In this document: positions 17,185-26,155 of the stretch, one piece after another
Layout: the number at the start of each line of letters is the position of its first letter
Numbering within the stretch: the first letter of the stretch is position 1
Origin: Natronococcus jeotgali DSM 18795
GTDB lineage: Archaea > Halobacteriota > Halobacteria > Halobacteriales > Natrialbaceae
Direction of reading: 5' to 3'
Assembly: GCF_000337695.1 (NCBI RefSeq)
Contig: NZ_AOIA01000020.1
Location: forward strand, 29,853 to 85,862
DNA: 56,010 bases
Notes under the pieces: model-generated
What the model was told of the DNA's origin: nothing
The model's input: the letters and a program-made list of their open reading frames with translations, nothing else
Databases searched by the model: none
Position numbers and translations under genes: made by a program

Positions 17185-19959
17185 ATGAGTACGGATCCCG
17201 ACGCGACCGAGCGCGAGGCGCCGAGCCTCGAGGGCGGTTACGATCCCGAAGCCGTCGAGAAGCGCTGGCAGGACCGCTGGGTCGACAGCGAGGTCTACGC
17301 CTACGACGGCGACCCCGGCCAGGATCCGAACACCACCTACGCGATCGACACGCCGCCGCCGACGGTCTCGGGCAGCCTCCACATGGGCCACCTCTACGGC
17401 CACACGGTCCAGGACTTCGCGGCCCGGTTCCAGCGGATGTACGACGGCGACGTCCTCTTTCCGTTCGGCTACGACGACAACGGGATCGCCAGCGAGCGCC
17501 TGACCGAGAAGGAACTGGACATCCGCCACCAGGACTACGAGCGCCGCGAGTTCCAGAAGCTCTGTCGGGAGGTCTGCCAGGAGTACGAGGCGGAGTTCAC
17601 CGACAAGATGCAGGGACTTGGCTGTTCGATCGACTGGGGCCACACTTATAAGACGATCGAGCCCCGCGTTCGGCGCGTCTCCCAACTGTCCTTCCTCGAC
17701 CTCTACGAGAAGGGCCGCGAGTACCGCAAGAAGGCGCCCGCGATCTGGTGTCCCGAGTGCGAGACGGCGATCTCGCAGGTCGAGATGGAAGACGAAGAGC
17801 GGGCCTCGCACTTCAACGACATCGCGTTCGAGGTCGCTAGCGAGGGCGCGGAGCGCGACGAGTTCGTCATCTCCACGACCCGTCCGGAGCTGATCCCGGC
17901 CTGTGTCTCCGTCTTCGTCCACCCCGACGACGACGAGAACCAGGACCTCGTCGGTGAGACGGCGCGAGTGCCGATCTTCGGCCACGAGGTTCCGATCATC
18001 GCCGACGACCGCGTCGACATGGAGAAGGGAAGCGGCGTCGTGATGTGCTGTACGTTCGGCGACCAGAACGACATCGAGTGGTACCAGGCTCACGACCTCC
18101 CGCTGCGGGTCGCCATCGACGAGTCCGCGACGATGACCGAGCTGGCCGGCGACTACGAGGGGCTGTCGACCGAGGAGGCCCGCGAGGCGATCGTCGAGGA
18201 CCTCGAGGAGGAGGGGTACCTCCGCGACCGCTGGGAGATCACCCACGCCGTGCAGGTCCACGAGCGCTGTGACACCTCCGTCGAGTACCGCGTCTCCAAG
18301 CAGTGGTACGTCGAGATCCTCGATCACAAGGAGGAGTACCTCGAGGCCGGCCGCGAGATGGACTGGTACCCCGAGAAGATGTTCTCGCGCTATCGCCACT
18401 GGATCGAGGGCCTCGAGTGGGACTGGCTGATCTCCCGCCAGCGCGACTCGGGGATCCCGTTCCCGGTCTGGTACTGCAGCGAGTGCGACCACGAGGTCAT
18501 GGCCCGCCGGGAGGACCTGCCCGTCGATCCCCTCTCGGACGAGCCGCCGATCGACACCTGCCCCGAGTGCGGGAACGACACGTTCGAGCCCGAAGAGGAC
18601 GTCTTCGACACGTGGGCGACCTCCTCGCTGACGCCGCTGATCAACGCGGGCTGGGACTGGGACGAGGAAGCTCAGGAGTTTCGGATGGACAACCCCGAGC
18701 TCTACCCGTTCGACCTGCGCCCGCAGGGCCACGACATCATCTCCTTTTGGCTGTTCCACACCATCGTCAAGTGCTACGAACACACCGGCGAGGTGCCCTT
18801 CGACGCGACGCTGATCAACGGCCACGTCTTAGACGAGAACCGCGAAAAGATGTCCAAATCGCGGGGCAACGTCGTCGCCCCCGACGAGGTGCTGGCGGAC
18901 TACCCCGTCGACGCGGTCCGGTTCTGGGCGGCCAGCGCCGCGGTCGGCGACGACTTCCCCTACCAGGAGAAGGATCTGACCGCGGGCGAGAAGCTGCTGC
19001 GGAAGCTCTGGAACGCCTCGAAGCTCGTCGACAACCTGGCGCCCGAAGAGCCCGACGAGCCCGACGAACTCGAGGCGATCGACCGCTGGCTGCTGGCCGA
19101 ACTCGACGACGCGGTCGAGGAGCTGACGGCGTACCTCGACGACTACGAGTTCGCGAAGGCCCGCGACCGCCTGCGGACGTTCTTCTGGAACACGTTCTGT
19201 GACGACTACCTCGAGATCGCGAAAGAACGCGAGGACAACCCCTCGACGGAGTACGCGCTGCGGACCGCACACCGGACCTTCCTCGAGCTGTGGGCGCCGT
19301 TTCTCCCCCACGTCACGGAGGAGATCTGGCAGGCCCTGTACGCGGATAGCGAGGCGCGCGGCACCTCGAATAACTCGAGCGGTGAGCGAAGCGAGCCGCG
19401 AGACGACGGCGGCGAACTGGGCGAAACCAGCGTCCACGTCCGCGACTGGCCGACCCCGCAGGGGTACGAGGCCGACCTCGAGGCCGGCGAGGCCGCGATG
19501 GAGGTCATCTCGGCGCTGCGCCGCTACAAGAGCCAGAACCAGCTCTCCCTGAACGCCGACCTCGAGGCCGTCTCGGTGTACGGCCCCGTCGACGGGTTCG
19601 AGGACGCGATCCGGAACGTGATGCACGTTCGGGAGCTGACGGTGCTTGAGGAACCGCCCGAGATCACCACCGAGGTCGCCGCGATCGACCTCGACTACTC
19701 GACGCTCGGTCCCCGCTACGGCTCGAAAGTCGGCGAGATCGACGCCGGCATCGAGAGCGGGGAGTACGAGATTGTGAGCGCGGAGCAACGCTCCGCGGAA
19801 AAGTCGAGCGGCGACGAGCCGCGAGACGACGACGAGGGCCTGCTTCGGGTCGCCGGCGAGGAACTCGAGGACGAACTGTTCGAGGTCGAACTCGAGCGCA
19901 CCTACTCGGGCGAGGGTGAGATGCTCGAGACCGAGTCGGCCGTCGTGATTCTCGAGTAA
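17185..19959 (+). CDS. valS: Valyl-tRNA synthetase
   Basis: 924 residues from the ATG at 17185, preceded by a good ribosome-binding sequence (GGTGAG). A frame-compatible ATG at 17083 is rejected because its extension is proline-rich and unconserved in style. Class I synthetase motifs are HMGH (66-69) in PTVSGSLHMGHLYGH and KMSKS (555-559). The editing (CP1) insert lies between them, with zinc-type cysteine pairs in WCPECETA and TCPECGND. The C-terminal anticodon domain starts at about residue 620. Two low-complexity insertions in the C-terminal third (19375-19408 and 19804-19830) share sequence and look like small intragenic repeats. The protein charges tRNA-Val. Confidence 0.97.
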   Translation: MSTDPDATEREAPSLEGGYDPEAVEKRWQDRWVDSEVYAYDGDPGQDPNTTYAIDTPPPTVSGSLHMGHLYGHTVQDFAARFQRMYDGDVLFPFGYDDNGIASERLTEKELDIRHQDYERREFQKLCREVCQEYEAEFTDKMQGLGCSIDWGHTYKTIEPRVRRVSQLSFLDLYEKGREYRKKAPAIWCPECETAISQVEMEDEERASHFNDIAFEVASEGAERDEFVISTTRPELIPACVSVFVHPDDDENQDLVGETARVPIFGHEVPIIADDRVDMEKGSGVVMCCTFGDQNDIEWYQAHDLPLRVAIDESATMTELAGDYEGLSTEEAREAIVEDLEEEGYLRDRWEITHAVQVHERCDTSVEYRVSKQWYVEILDHKEEYLEAGREMDWYPEKMFSRYRHWIEGLEWDWLISRQRDSGIPFPVWYCSECDHEVMARREDLPVDPLSDEPPIDTCPECGNDTFEPEEDVFDTWATSSLTPLINAGWDWDEEAQEFRMDNPELYPFDLRPQGHDIISFWLFHTIVKCYEHTGEVPFDATLINGHVLDENREKMSKSRGNVVAPDEVLADYPVDAVRFWAASAAVGDDFPYQEKDLTAGEKLLRKLWNASKLVDNLAPEEPDEPDELEAIDRWLLAELDDAVEELTAYLDDYEFAKARDRLRTFFWNTFCDDYLEIAKEREDNPSTEYALRTAHRTFLELWAPFLPHVTEEIWQALYADSEARGTSNNSSGERSEPRDDGGELGETSVHVRDWPTPQGYEADLEAGEAAMEVISALRRYKSQNQLSLNADLEAVSVYGPVDGFEDAIRNVMHVRELTVLEEPPEITTEVAAIDLDYSTLGPRYGSKVGEIDAGIESGEYEIVSAEQRSAEKSSGDEPRDDDEGLLRVAGEELEDELFEVELERTYSGEGEMLETESAVVILE
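19375..19408 (+). repeat. Intragenic repeat-like insertion in valS, copy 1
   Basis: Encodes SSGERSEPRDD. It shares TCGAGCGG and GAGCCGCGAGACGACG with the copy at 19804-19830, with six extra bases between those blocks. It lies in a surface-loop-like, low-complexity part of the protein. Confidence 0.5.
19804..19830 (+). repeat. Intragenic repeat-like insertion in valS, copy 2
   Basis: Encodes SSGDEPRDD, related to copy 1. Just upstream, GCGGAGCAACGCTCCGC forms a small perfect hairpin (7-base arms, 3-base loop), so this block as a whole looks like inserted, structured DNA that remained in frame. Confidence 0.5.
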
Positions 19960-19989
19960 CACACCGAGTGCGGATTTCGGCCGCGAGCG

Positions 19990-20715
19990 CTACCGCGAAC
20001 GGCTCGCCGACTCGGGACTCCCGACGGGGCGCTCCCGGACCGCCTCGCACTTTTCGACCCGCGTCGCGAGCGCGAGAAACAGCGCCAGTAGCACGAACGC
20101 CGTCTCGCCGGCCGCAATCAGGCCCAGCGCGTCGGCGCCGAGAAACATCGGCTCGTCCCGGGGGACGGGAATCGTGGTGTGGTGTGGCTCGCCGACGATC
20201 GGGACGAAGTAGTCGACGGTCAGGTTGAACCCGTACCAGGCGAGCGCGGCGGCGACCCCCCAGACCGGGAAGTCCGTAATTCGGTGGAGGACGAAGGCCT
20301 GGACGACCATCGCGAGGTGGCTCCAGAACAGGAACTGGTACATCAGGAAGTCGGTCTGGGCCAGGTAGGTCTCGTGGAAGACGACGAGCGTGTACGGCGT
20401 CCAGAGCCCGAGGACGACGTTCCCGAAGAAAGCCAGCGCGGTCAGCCAGGGGAGTTCTCGCCCGAGCTTCCAGGCGGCGATCGCCAGCGCGACCAGCAGC
20501 GTCGCCAGCGGACTGTCGGGCACCCACGGCCACATCGCGGTCGGCGTCGCGGCGAACTGGGCCGAGTAGTACCAGAACCCGAAGGCGGTACCCGCGAGGT
20601 TGATCGCGACGACGACCCACGCGAACCGGAGCCCGAGGTCCTCGAGCGTCTTCGGCACGGGAGCGAGATAGCTCGGCAACGGATCGCGGTCGGGCAGCCC
20701 GGTCGACGCGGTCAT
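19990..20715 (-). CDS. DUF1405 family membrane protein
   Basis: 241 residues from the start at 20715 (MTASTGLPDRDPLPSYLAP). Six to seven membrane helices are visible. The long aromatic stretches GFWYYSAQFAATPTAMWPWV and HETYLAQTDFLMYQFLFWSH match DUF1405, a small integral membrane family found in haloarchaea and bacilli. The function is unknown. It converges with valS, with 30 bases between the stops, and diverges from the acetoacetate-decarboxylase-like gene across 97 bases. Confidence 0.8.
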   Translation of the reverse strand: MTASTGLPDRDPLPSYLAPVPKTLEDLGLRFAWVVVAINLAGTAFGFWYYSAQFAATPTAMWPWVPDSPLATLLVALAIAAWKLGRELPWLTALAFFGNVVLGLWTPYTLVVFHETYLAQTDFLMYQFLFWSHLAMVVQAFVLHRITDFPVWGVAAALAWYGFNLTVDYFVPIVGEPHHTTIPVPRDEPMFLGADALGLIAAGETAFVLLALFLALATRVEKCEAVRERPVGSPESASRSR

Positions 20716-20812
20716 CGTTCGGCGCGACGAACGGAACCCGCAAAACGGTAGCGGTCGCGGCCCGTCGGCGTCCGCCCGCAGCGCTATCACCTCCGCCGCC
20801 GTTCGTTCGGAC

Positions 20813-21580
20813 ATGGCTTCGCGCACCGACGACCGAGGACGGCGAGTGCTCTCGACCGGACACGCGGTCTCGCTGCCGCTCGAGCTCTCGTGTACGCTCG
20901 GCGGGGTCGTCGTTCCGGCCCGACGAGCGCGTCTGGACGAGGTCTTGCCCGACGGGCTCTCGTCGCTGGGGATCGCCCCCCGCGTCGGCTGCGTCGCGCT
21001 CGTCGGGATTCGGTACCACCGCGTCGGCCGCGACACCGGCCTCGAACCCTACGACGAGTTCGCGGCGATCGTCCCCGCCGTTCGCGGGAGCCGAACGGAC
21101 CGACCGCTCGCGCAACTGCTCGAGGGCGAACCGGGCGGGTACGTCCACTGGCTGCCCGTGACGACCGACGCGTCGGTCGCGCTCGGCCGCGAGCTCTGGG
21201 GGTACCCGAAGGAACGCGCCCCGATCACCGTCACCGACGGCCCGCGGGGTCTCCGCGTCGTCGTCGGCGATCCCGACGCGAGCGAGGACGCGGTCCGTCT
21301 CGAGGTGTCGCGTCCGCGAACCGCGATCCCGCTTCGGGGGACGGAGCTCTCGAGTTTCACCCGCCGCGACGGCGAGTTGACCCGAGCGCGGATGCAGCTT
21401 CGCGGCGAGCTCTCGGTCGGATCGCCGATCGGAGCCGACCTCGAGGTCGCGCCGAAGCTGGCGTCGGAGCTGGGACTGTGGCGTCGGCCCCTGATTCGAC
21501 TGTACGGCCCCCGCCTCCGCGCGCGATTGTTCGAGGGAGAGTCGATCGCGGCGAGAACCGTCGACAAAGGACACGCGTAA
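20813..21580 (+). CDS. Acetoacetate decarboxylase family protein
   Basis: 255 residues of the ADC (acetoacetate decarboxylase) fold. The central motif [10 protein letters not shown] (125-134) matches the family GYPK motif that carries the Schiff-base lysine (K133 here). In the classical enzyme this lysine is followed by a second lysine; here it is glutamate (E134), as in many ADC-like proteins of other specificity. The C-terminus has paired strands ([20 protein letters not shown]). It probably acts on a beta-keto acid or related carbonyl compound, but the reaction cannot be given. It is followed 25 bases later by pdxS and may be co-transcribed with it. Confidence 0.8.
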   Translation: MASRTDDRGRRVLSTGHAVSLPLELSCTLGGVVVPARRARLDEVLPDGLSSLGIAPRVGCVALVGIRYHRVGRDTGLEPYDEFAAIVPAVRGSRTDRPLAQLLEGEPGGYVHWLPVTTDASVALGRELWGYPKERAPITVTDGPRGLRVVVGDPDASEDAVRLEVSRPRTAIPLRGTELSSFTRRDGELTRARMQLRGELSVGSPIGADLEVAPKLASELGLWRRPLIRLYGPRLRARLFEGESIAARTVDKGHA

Positions 21581-21605
21581 GTGGGCCCGATCCCAACGCC
21601 GCGAT

Positions 21606-22514
21606 ATGCCAGAGAGTACCGATCTCGAGGAGCTCCGGCGGGGGACGGACCTCGTCAAGCGCGGCTTCGCACGGATGCAGAAGGGCGGCGTCATCATGGA
21701 CGTCGTCAACAAAGAACAGGCCCGGATCGCCGAGGACGCCGGCGCGGTGGCGGTCATGGCCCTCGAGGCCGTTCCGGCGGACATCCGCAAGCGCGGCGGC
21801 GTCGCCCGGATGGCCGACCCCGCGGACGTCGCCGAGATCGTCGAGGAGGTCTCGATCCCGGTGATGGGCAAGTCCCGAATCGGCCACACGAAGGAGGCGC
21901 AGATCCTCGAGGCCGTCGGCGTCGACATGATCGACGAGTCCGAGGTGCTGACGCCGGCCGACGACGCTTACCACATCGACAAGCGCGACTTTACGGCGCC
22001 GTTCGTCTGTGGCGCCCGAGATCTCGGCGAGGCGCTGCGGCGGATCCACGAGGGTGCGGCGATGATCCGCACCAAGGGCGAGGCGGGAACCGGCGACGTC
22101 AACCAGGCGGTTCACCACCAGCGGACGATCAAGGGCGCGATCCGCGAGATCGAGGGCATGACCCACGAGGAGCGGGAGGCCTACGCCCGCGAGATCGAAG
22201 CGCCCGCTGAACTGGTCCACGAGACCGCCGAGATGGGCCGCCTTCCAGTAGTGAACTTCGCCGCGGGCGGGATCGCGACGCCAGCCGACGCCGCCCTGAT
22301 GATGCACCACGAGTGCGACGGCATCTTCGTCGGCAGCGGTATCTTCGGCGCCGAGAACCCGCGCGCGATGGGCGAAGCGATCGTCGAGGCCGTCAACAAC
22401 TGGGACGATCCCGAACGTCTCGCCGACATCGCCTCGAACCTCGGCAAGGGGATGAAAGGCGACTCCAACGCGAACCTCCCCGAGGAGGAGAAGCTGCAGG
22501 GTCGGGGCGTCTGA
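21606..22514 (+). CDS. pdxS: Pyridoxal 5'-phosphate synthase, lyase subunit PdxS
   Basis: 302 residues, the usual length. PdxS makes PLP from ribose 5-phosphate, glyceraldehyde 3-phosphate and ammonia delivered by the PdxT glutaminase. It is a near-complete match to the family: [20 protein letters not shown], then [18 protein letters not shown], the [16 protein letters not shown] segment carrying a catalytic lysine, [13 protein letters not shown]-like segment, and [20 protein letters not shown]. pdxT is not in the window, so the partner must be encoded elsewhere. The start is the ATG at 21606. Confidence 0.97.
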   Translation: MPESTDLEELRRGTDLVKRGFARMQKGGVIMDVVNKEQARIAEDAGAVAVMALEAVPADIRKRGGVARMADPADVAEIVEEVSIPVMGKSRIGHTKEAQILEAVGVDMIDESEVLTPADDAYHIDKRDFTAPFVCGARDLGEALRRIHEGAAMIRTKGEAGTGDVNQAVHHQRTIKGAIREIEGMTHEEREAYAREIEAPAELVHETAEMGRLPVVNFAAGGIATPADAALMMHHECDGIFVGSGIFGAENPRAMGEAIVEAVNNWDDPERLADIASNLGKGMKGDSNANLPEEEKLQGRGV

Positions 22515-22611
22515 TCGGTCGGTCCCCAAGATCGTTCTCGAATACTGCCGATTTCGGGCCGTACGAATCGGTAAGCAGCTTCGTTTTCTCGGTGCCGAGC
22601 CTACCGGTCCT

Positions 22612-23379
22612 ATGAGTCAGTCGACAGCCCTCGAGCAGCGGTTCGATCGTCTCGCGGACGCCCTCAAGCGGCTGCTTCTGGCCGTCACCGAGGAGGCGGC
22701 GGACGAGACGCTGGCGGCGACGGCGGCCGAGCTGTGGGACGTCGTCGCCGAACTCGAGGACGTCCTCGAGACCGTCGACCTCGGGCGACTGCCCGACGCC
22801 GTCGACGGGGAGGCGGTCCCCGACGTCCTCGACCTCGAGCGACTGCCCGAGGCGATCCGGGAGCGGGACCCGGTGCTGGCGCTCGATCTCGACGCGCTGC
22901 GGCGCGCGATCGAGCTGCGGGAGCTCTGGAACGCCGTCGACCTCGTCGACTTCGGGCGGGAGTCCGACGAGCTCAGAGCCGAACTCGAGGACGTCCTCGG
23001 CCCCGACGCGTTCGACTCGACCGACGACTCGGAGGCGGCCGAGGAGTTCGAGGCCTTCGCCGAGGAAGTGAAGGGGGAGGCGACGAACGCGGCGTTCCAG
23101 CAGGAGGTCAGGGAGCGACTCGAGCCGGCGAGGGAGGCGGTGATCGACGCCCACGCGACGTTCGAGGAACTGTACGAGTCCCACCAGCGCGGCTCCGGTT
23201 ACGAGGGCCGACGACCGACGTCGAACAATCCGACGGCGGTGTCCTCGATGCCCGTCGGCCCGCTCCCGGCGAGCGTCTCCACGCGAGTTTCGACCGTGCC
23301 GACCGACGTTCGCCACGCGAAGGTCGAGGCGTTTCCGCGGGTGTACGGCCGTCGCTGGCGGAGCGCCCGACGCGACTGA
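22612..23379 (+). CDS. Haloarchaeal hypothetical protein, helical and acidic (255 aa)
   Basis: The first 200 residues are predicted long helices with leucine and acidic repeats (LEQRFDRLADALKRLLLAV, ELEDVLETVDLGRLPDAVDG, LDLERLPEAIRERDPVLALD). They are followed by a disordered, Ser/Thr/Arg-rich tail. The body resembles haloarchaeal coiled-coil proteins of unknown function. There is no signal peptide or membrane segment. Its stop codon directly abuts a long hairpin. Confidence 0.6.
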   Translation: MSQSTALEQRFDRLADALKRLLLAVTEEAADETLAATAAELWDVVAELEDVLETVDLGRLPDAVDGEAVPDVLDLERLPEAIRERDPVLALDLDALRRAIELRELWNAVDLVDFGRESDELRAELEDVLGPDAFDSTDDSEAAEEFEAFAEEVKGEATNAAFQQEVRERLEPAREAVIDAHATFEELYESHQRGSGYEGRRPTSNNPTAVSSMPVGPLPASVSTRVSTVPTDVRHAKVEAFPRVYGRRWRSARRD

Positions 23380-23457
23380 TACGGTTTGCTGTAACCGTTT
23401 GCCGGAGCGACCGCACTGCCACGCGGTCGCTTCGGAAACGACGTACAGCAGACCGTA
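23380..23457. repeat. 78-base near-perfect hairpin between convergent genes
   Basis: The outer arms are TACGGTTTGCTGTA (23380-23393) and TACAGCAGACCGTA (23444-23457), which pair at 13 of 14 positions. The inner arms CGTTTGCCGGAGCGACCGC and GCGGTCGCTTCGGAAACG pair with one bulge and one mismatch around an 8-base loop. The structure begins on the base after the upstream stop codon and ends 19 bases before the stop of the opposing gene. It could be a bidirectional terminator, a small RNA or a MITE-like repeat. The first 12 bases recur at 36213-36224, also just after a gene (carB). Confidence 0.7.
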
Positions 23458-23475
23458 CGACCGCCCGGGTCGGCA

Positions 23476-23826
23476 CTACCACCACGTCCGCAGGGGCGGA
23501 ACGATCCCGACCCGGACGAGTGCCAGCAACGCGAGGTAGGTCATCAGGGCGCCACAACACAGCGACAGCACGGGCGCCGGGGCGACTCGAGCGCCGACGA
23601 CGGCGAGCCCGACCGCGATCGCGAACGAGATCGCCTGAACGTCACGTCGTTCCCAGTACCGACGAACGAGGTCGTACTCGCGGGTCGCGATCAGTTCGAA
23701 CAGGACCGTCGCGAGACCGCCGTAAAACAGGTAGAGCGGGGAAGGGGAGACGTTCACGAGGACGGCGGCGCCGACGAAGACGGCGAGGGCGACGAGCGCC
23801 AGCGCCGCGTCGGTTCGCGAACCCAT
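23476..23826 (-). CDS. Small haloarchaeal membrane protein (116 aa)
   Basis: Begins MGSRTDAALALVALAVFVGA and has four hydrophobic segments: residues 6-24, 28-46, 64-82 and 88-108. A polar loop RDVQ precedes the third. No recognised family. It starts 10 bases after the thrB stop on the same strand, so it is probably the distal gene of that transcript, although a functional link to threonine synthesis is not evident. Confidence 0.6.
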   Translation of the reverse strand: MGSRTDAALALVALAVFVGAAVLVNVSPSPLYLFYGGLATVLFELIATREYDLVRRYWERRDVQAISFAIAVGLAVVGARVAPAPVLSLCCGALMTYLALLALVRVGIVPPLRTWW

Positions 23827-23836
23827 CGGGTGCGGA

Positions 23837-24721
23837 TCAGCCGTCGCGGTAGAGCCGCGCCCCCTCGCCGACGGCCGTCTGGTAGGCGCGGCTCTCGATC
23901 CCGGCTGCGTCGAAGGCGTCCATCATCGCGCCGGCGATTCCGCGGCGGTCGGACTCCCGACAGACCGCGAGCACGCCCGGGCCCGCCCCGCTGACGGTGA
24001 CCCCGGTCGCACCCGCCTCGAGGGCGGCCTCACGAACCGCGTCGTAGCCGTCGATAAGCGCGCTGCGCTCGGGCGTGACGATAGCGTCGGCCAGTCCCCG
24101 ACCGACGAGTTCGGGATCGTCGCGGGTCATGCCGACGGCCAGCGTCGCGGCGTGGCCGACGGTGTCGACGACGTCCTCGAGGGAGGCGGTCTTCGGGACG
24201 ACGCCGCGGGCGTCCCGCGTCGAGACGCTCGTCTCGGGGAGGCAGGCGACGAGGGGGACCGACGCGTCGACCTGGGTGACGCCGTCGTCGGTGGCGATCG
24301 TGAACCCGCCCAGCAGCGAGGGGGCCACGTTGTCGGCGTGGGCCTCGCCCGAGACCAGCGCCTCGCCCTCGGCGGCGATCGGAACGAGTTCCTCCCTCGA
24401 GAGGCCGCGGTCGTAGAGGGCGTTGAGTGCGACCGCGGCTCCCGCGGCACTGGCCGCGGAGGAGCCGAGACCGGAGGACGGGCGGACGCCCTTGTCGATT
24501 CGGATCGTCGCCGGCGCCTCGAGGGCGTCGGCGACGGCGCCGACGGTGTTTTGCTCCGGATCCGTCGGGATGTATTCGCTTCCGGCGCCGGTGATCGTGA
24601 TCGACGTCTCCGGGGCTCGCTCGACCCGGATCACGTCGGCGGGCGCTCCGAGGGCGACGCCGAAGACGTCGAAGCCGCTCCCGAGGTTCGCACTGGTCGC
24701 CGGAGCCCGCACGGTGAGCAT
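23837..24721 (-). CDS. thrB: Homoserine kinase
   Basis: 294 residues, GHMP kinase family. It phosphorylates homoserine on the way to threonine. Motifs: N-terminal VRAPATSANLGSGFDVFGVA (motif 1), the ATP-binding PSSGLGSSAA (81-90), and the C-terminal TGVTVSGAGPGVLAV (motif 3). Length and order are those of ThrB rather than mevalonate or shikimate kinase. The start is an ATG 66 bases after the stop of an MFS transporter gene on the same strand. thrC is not in the window. Confidence 0.95.
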   Translation of the reverse strand: MLTVRAPATSANLGSGFDVFGVALGAPADVIRVERAPETSITITGAGSEYIPTDPEQNTVGAVADALEAPATIRIDKGVRPSSGLGSSAASAAGAAVALNALYDRGLSREELVPIAAEGEALVSGEAHADNVAPSLLGGFTIATDDGVTQVDASVPLVACLPETSVSTRDARGVVPKTASLEDVVDTVGHAATLAVGMTRDDPELVGRGLADAIVTPERSALIDGYDAVREAALEAGATGVTVSGAGPGVLAVCRESDRRGIAGAMMDAFDAAGIESRAYQTAVGEGARLYRDG

Positions 24722-24787
24722 GCCGAGTGCTTTCCAGAGGGCGGGGAAAAAGGTAGCGAACGACGCGAGATCCGACGCGGCGGTGGG

Positions 24788-26062
24788 TCAGTCGTCGGTC
24801 GCGGACGGCGTCGGATCCGAGTCGGCGAACCGGTCGAGTCCCGCGTCCAGCGCCGTCGAGAGAGCCAGCCCGACGAGCGCGAACGTGGCGATCATCGCGA
24901 AGAACCAGCCAAGCGAGACGTCGAGGACGAACCCGCCGAGGGCGATGCTGGCGGCCCCGAGGCCGAACTCGCCGAAGTAGGTGTAGCCGTAGGAGAGCCC
25001 TCGGGTGTCGGCGGGCGTGTAGACCGCGACGGCGTTCTGGTAGAACGGCTGGATCGCGAACAGGAAGAAGCCGAAGACGCCACAGAGCGCGACGATGGCG
25101 GCGAGTCCCATCCCCGTCACCGGGACGAACGCCACCGCCAGCACCGCGAGTACGGCGAAGATCGCGGCCATTCCCCGGGCGGGCGGGAGCCGATCGGTCA
25201 GCTTCCCGCCGACGTACTGGCCAGCCATCCCGACGACCAGCAGTCCGACGTAGATGTAGTCGGCCGGTTCGATCCCCCGGAGTCCCTCGGACAGCGCGAG
25301 CGCGTCCATGGCGGGCAGCCCGTGGAGGATCTCGGGGAGGTAGGTGAGCATTCCGCGGTAGTACAGCCCCTCGAAGGTGACGATGGCGAAGACGAGAGCG
25401 AACGTACTCGCGAACAGAACCTTCGTGTTCGCGACCAGCTCGGGCAGCGACAGCGCCTCGTCGGGGCCCGCGTCGGCGTCGTCTTCGACCGCTGCAGTCG
25501 CCTCGAAGTCGGCGGAGAGCCCGTACAGTACGGCCAGCGCCCCGGGCGCGGCCAGTATCGCGGCGACGTGTTGCCACTCGAGGACGATCAGCAGGGTCGC
25601 GGCGGCGAACGGGCCGAGGGCGATGCCGGCGTTACCGGCCATGCCGTGCCAGGCGAAGACGGTGCCCCGATCCTCGACGCCCGTGCTGATGAGCGCCAGC
25701 CCGGCGGGGTGGTAGACGCTGGCGGCGAGCCCCCAGAGCAACAGTCCGACCGCGATCGCGTAGATCGACTCGAGGTACCCCGCGCCCGCGATGAGGAGGA
25801 ACGCCCCGCTCATCCCGGCGAGACAGAGGAGAACGAGTCGCTTCGCGCCGAACCGATCGACCAGCACGCCCGCCGGGAGGGCCCCGAACCCGAACAGCCC
25901 GTAACTCGGCGCGAGGACGAGTCCGAGCACGAGCAGCGAGACGTCGAACTCGGCGAGCCAGACGACCAACAGGATCGGAATCGACGTCTCGAACCAGTGA
26001 ACTAGCGCGTGACCGGCCATGGTGAAGCCGGCGATCGATCGATCGTTTGCGTTCAGTGCCAT
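24788..26062 (-). CDS. MFS transporter
   Basis: 424 residues with about 12 membrane helices. The loop after TM2 reads PAGVLVDRFGAKRLV, the standard MFS motif A; TM4-5 carries VYHPAGLALIS, a segment also found in fosmidomycin-resistance-type exporters (Fsr). An acidic central loop (EDDADAGPDEAL) separates the two six-helix halves. The substrate is not predictable. The start MALNANDRSI at 26062 is used. Confidence 0.85.
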   Translation of the reverse strand: MALNANDRSIAGFTMAGHALVHWFETSIPILLVVWLAEFDVSLLVLGLVLAPSYGLFGFGALPAGVLVDRFGAKRLVLLCLAGMSGAFLLIAGAGYLESIYAIAVGLLLWGLAASVYHPAGLALISTGVEDRGTVFAWHGMAGNAGIALGPFAAATLLIVLEWQHVAAILAAPGALAVLYGLSADFEATAAVEDDADAGPDEALSLPELVANTKVLFASTFALVFAIVTFEGLYYRGMLTYLPEILHGLPAMDALALSEGLRGIEPADYIYVGLLVVGMAGQYVGGKLTDRLPPARGMAAIFAVLAVLAVAFVPVTGMGLAAIVALCGVFGFFLFAIQPFYQNAVAVYTPADTRGLSYGYTYFGEFGLGAASIALGGFVLDVSLGWFFAMIATFALVGLALSTALDAGLDRFADSDPTPSATDD

Positions 26063-26155
26063 TCGGTATCGATACGGGAACGCGCCGGCTATTAGCGGCT
26101 TGGGTCTGCGGCAAGGGTCGCCCGCGGCGCGGGCCGCGACGGCGGGACTCGCCGC

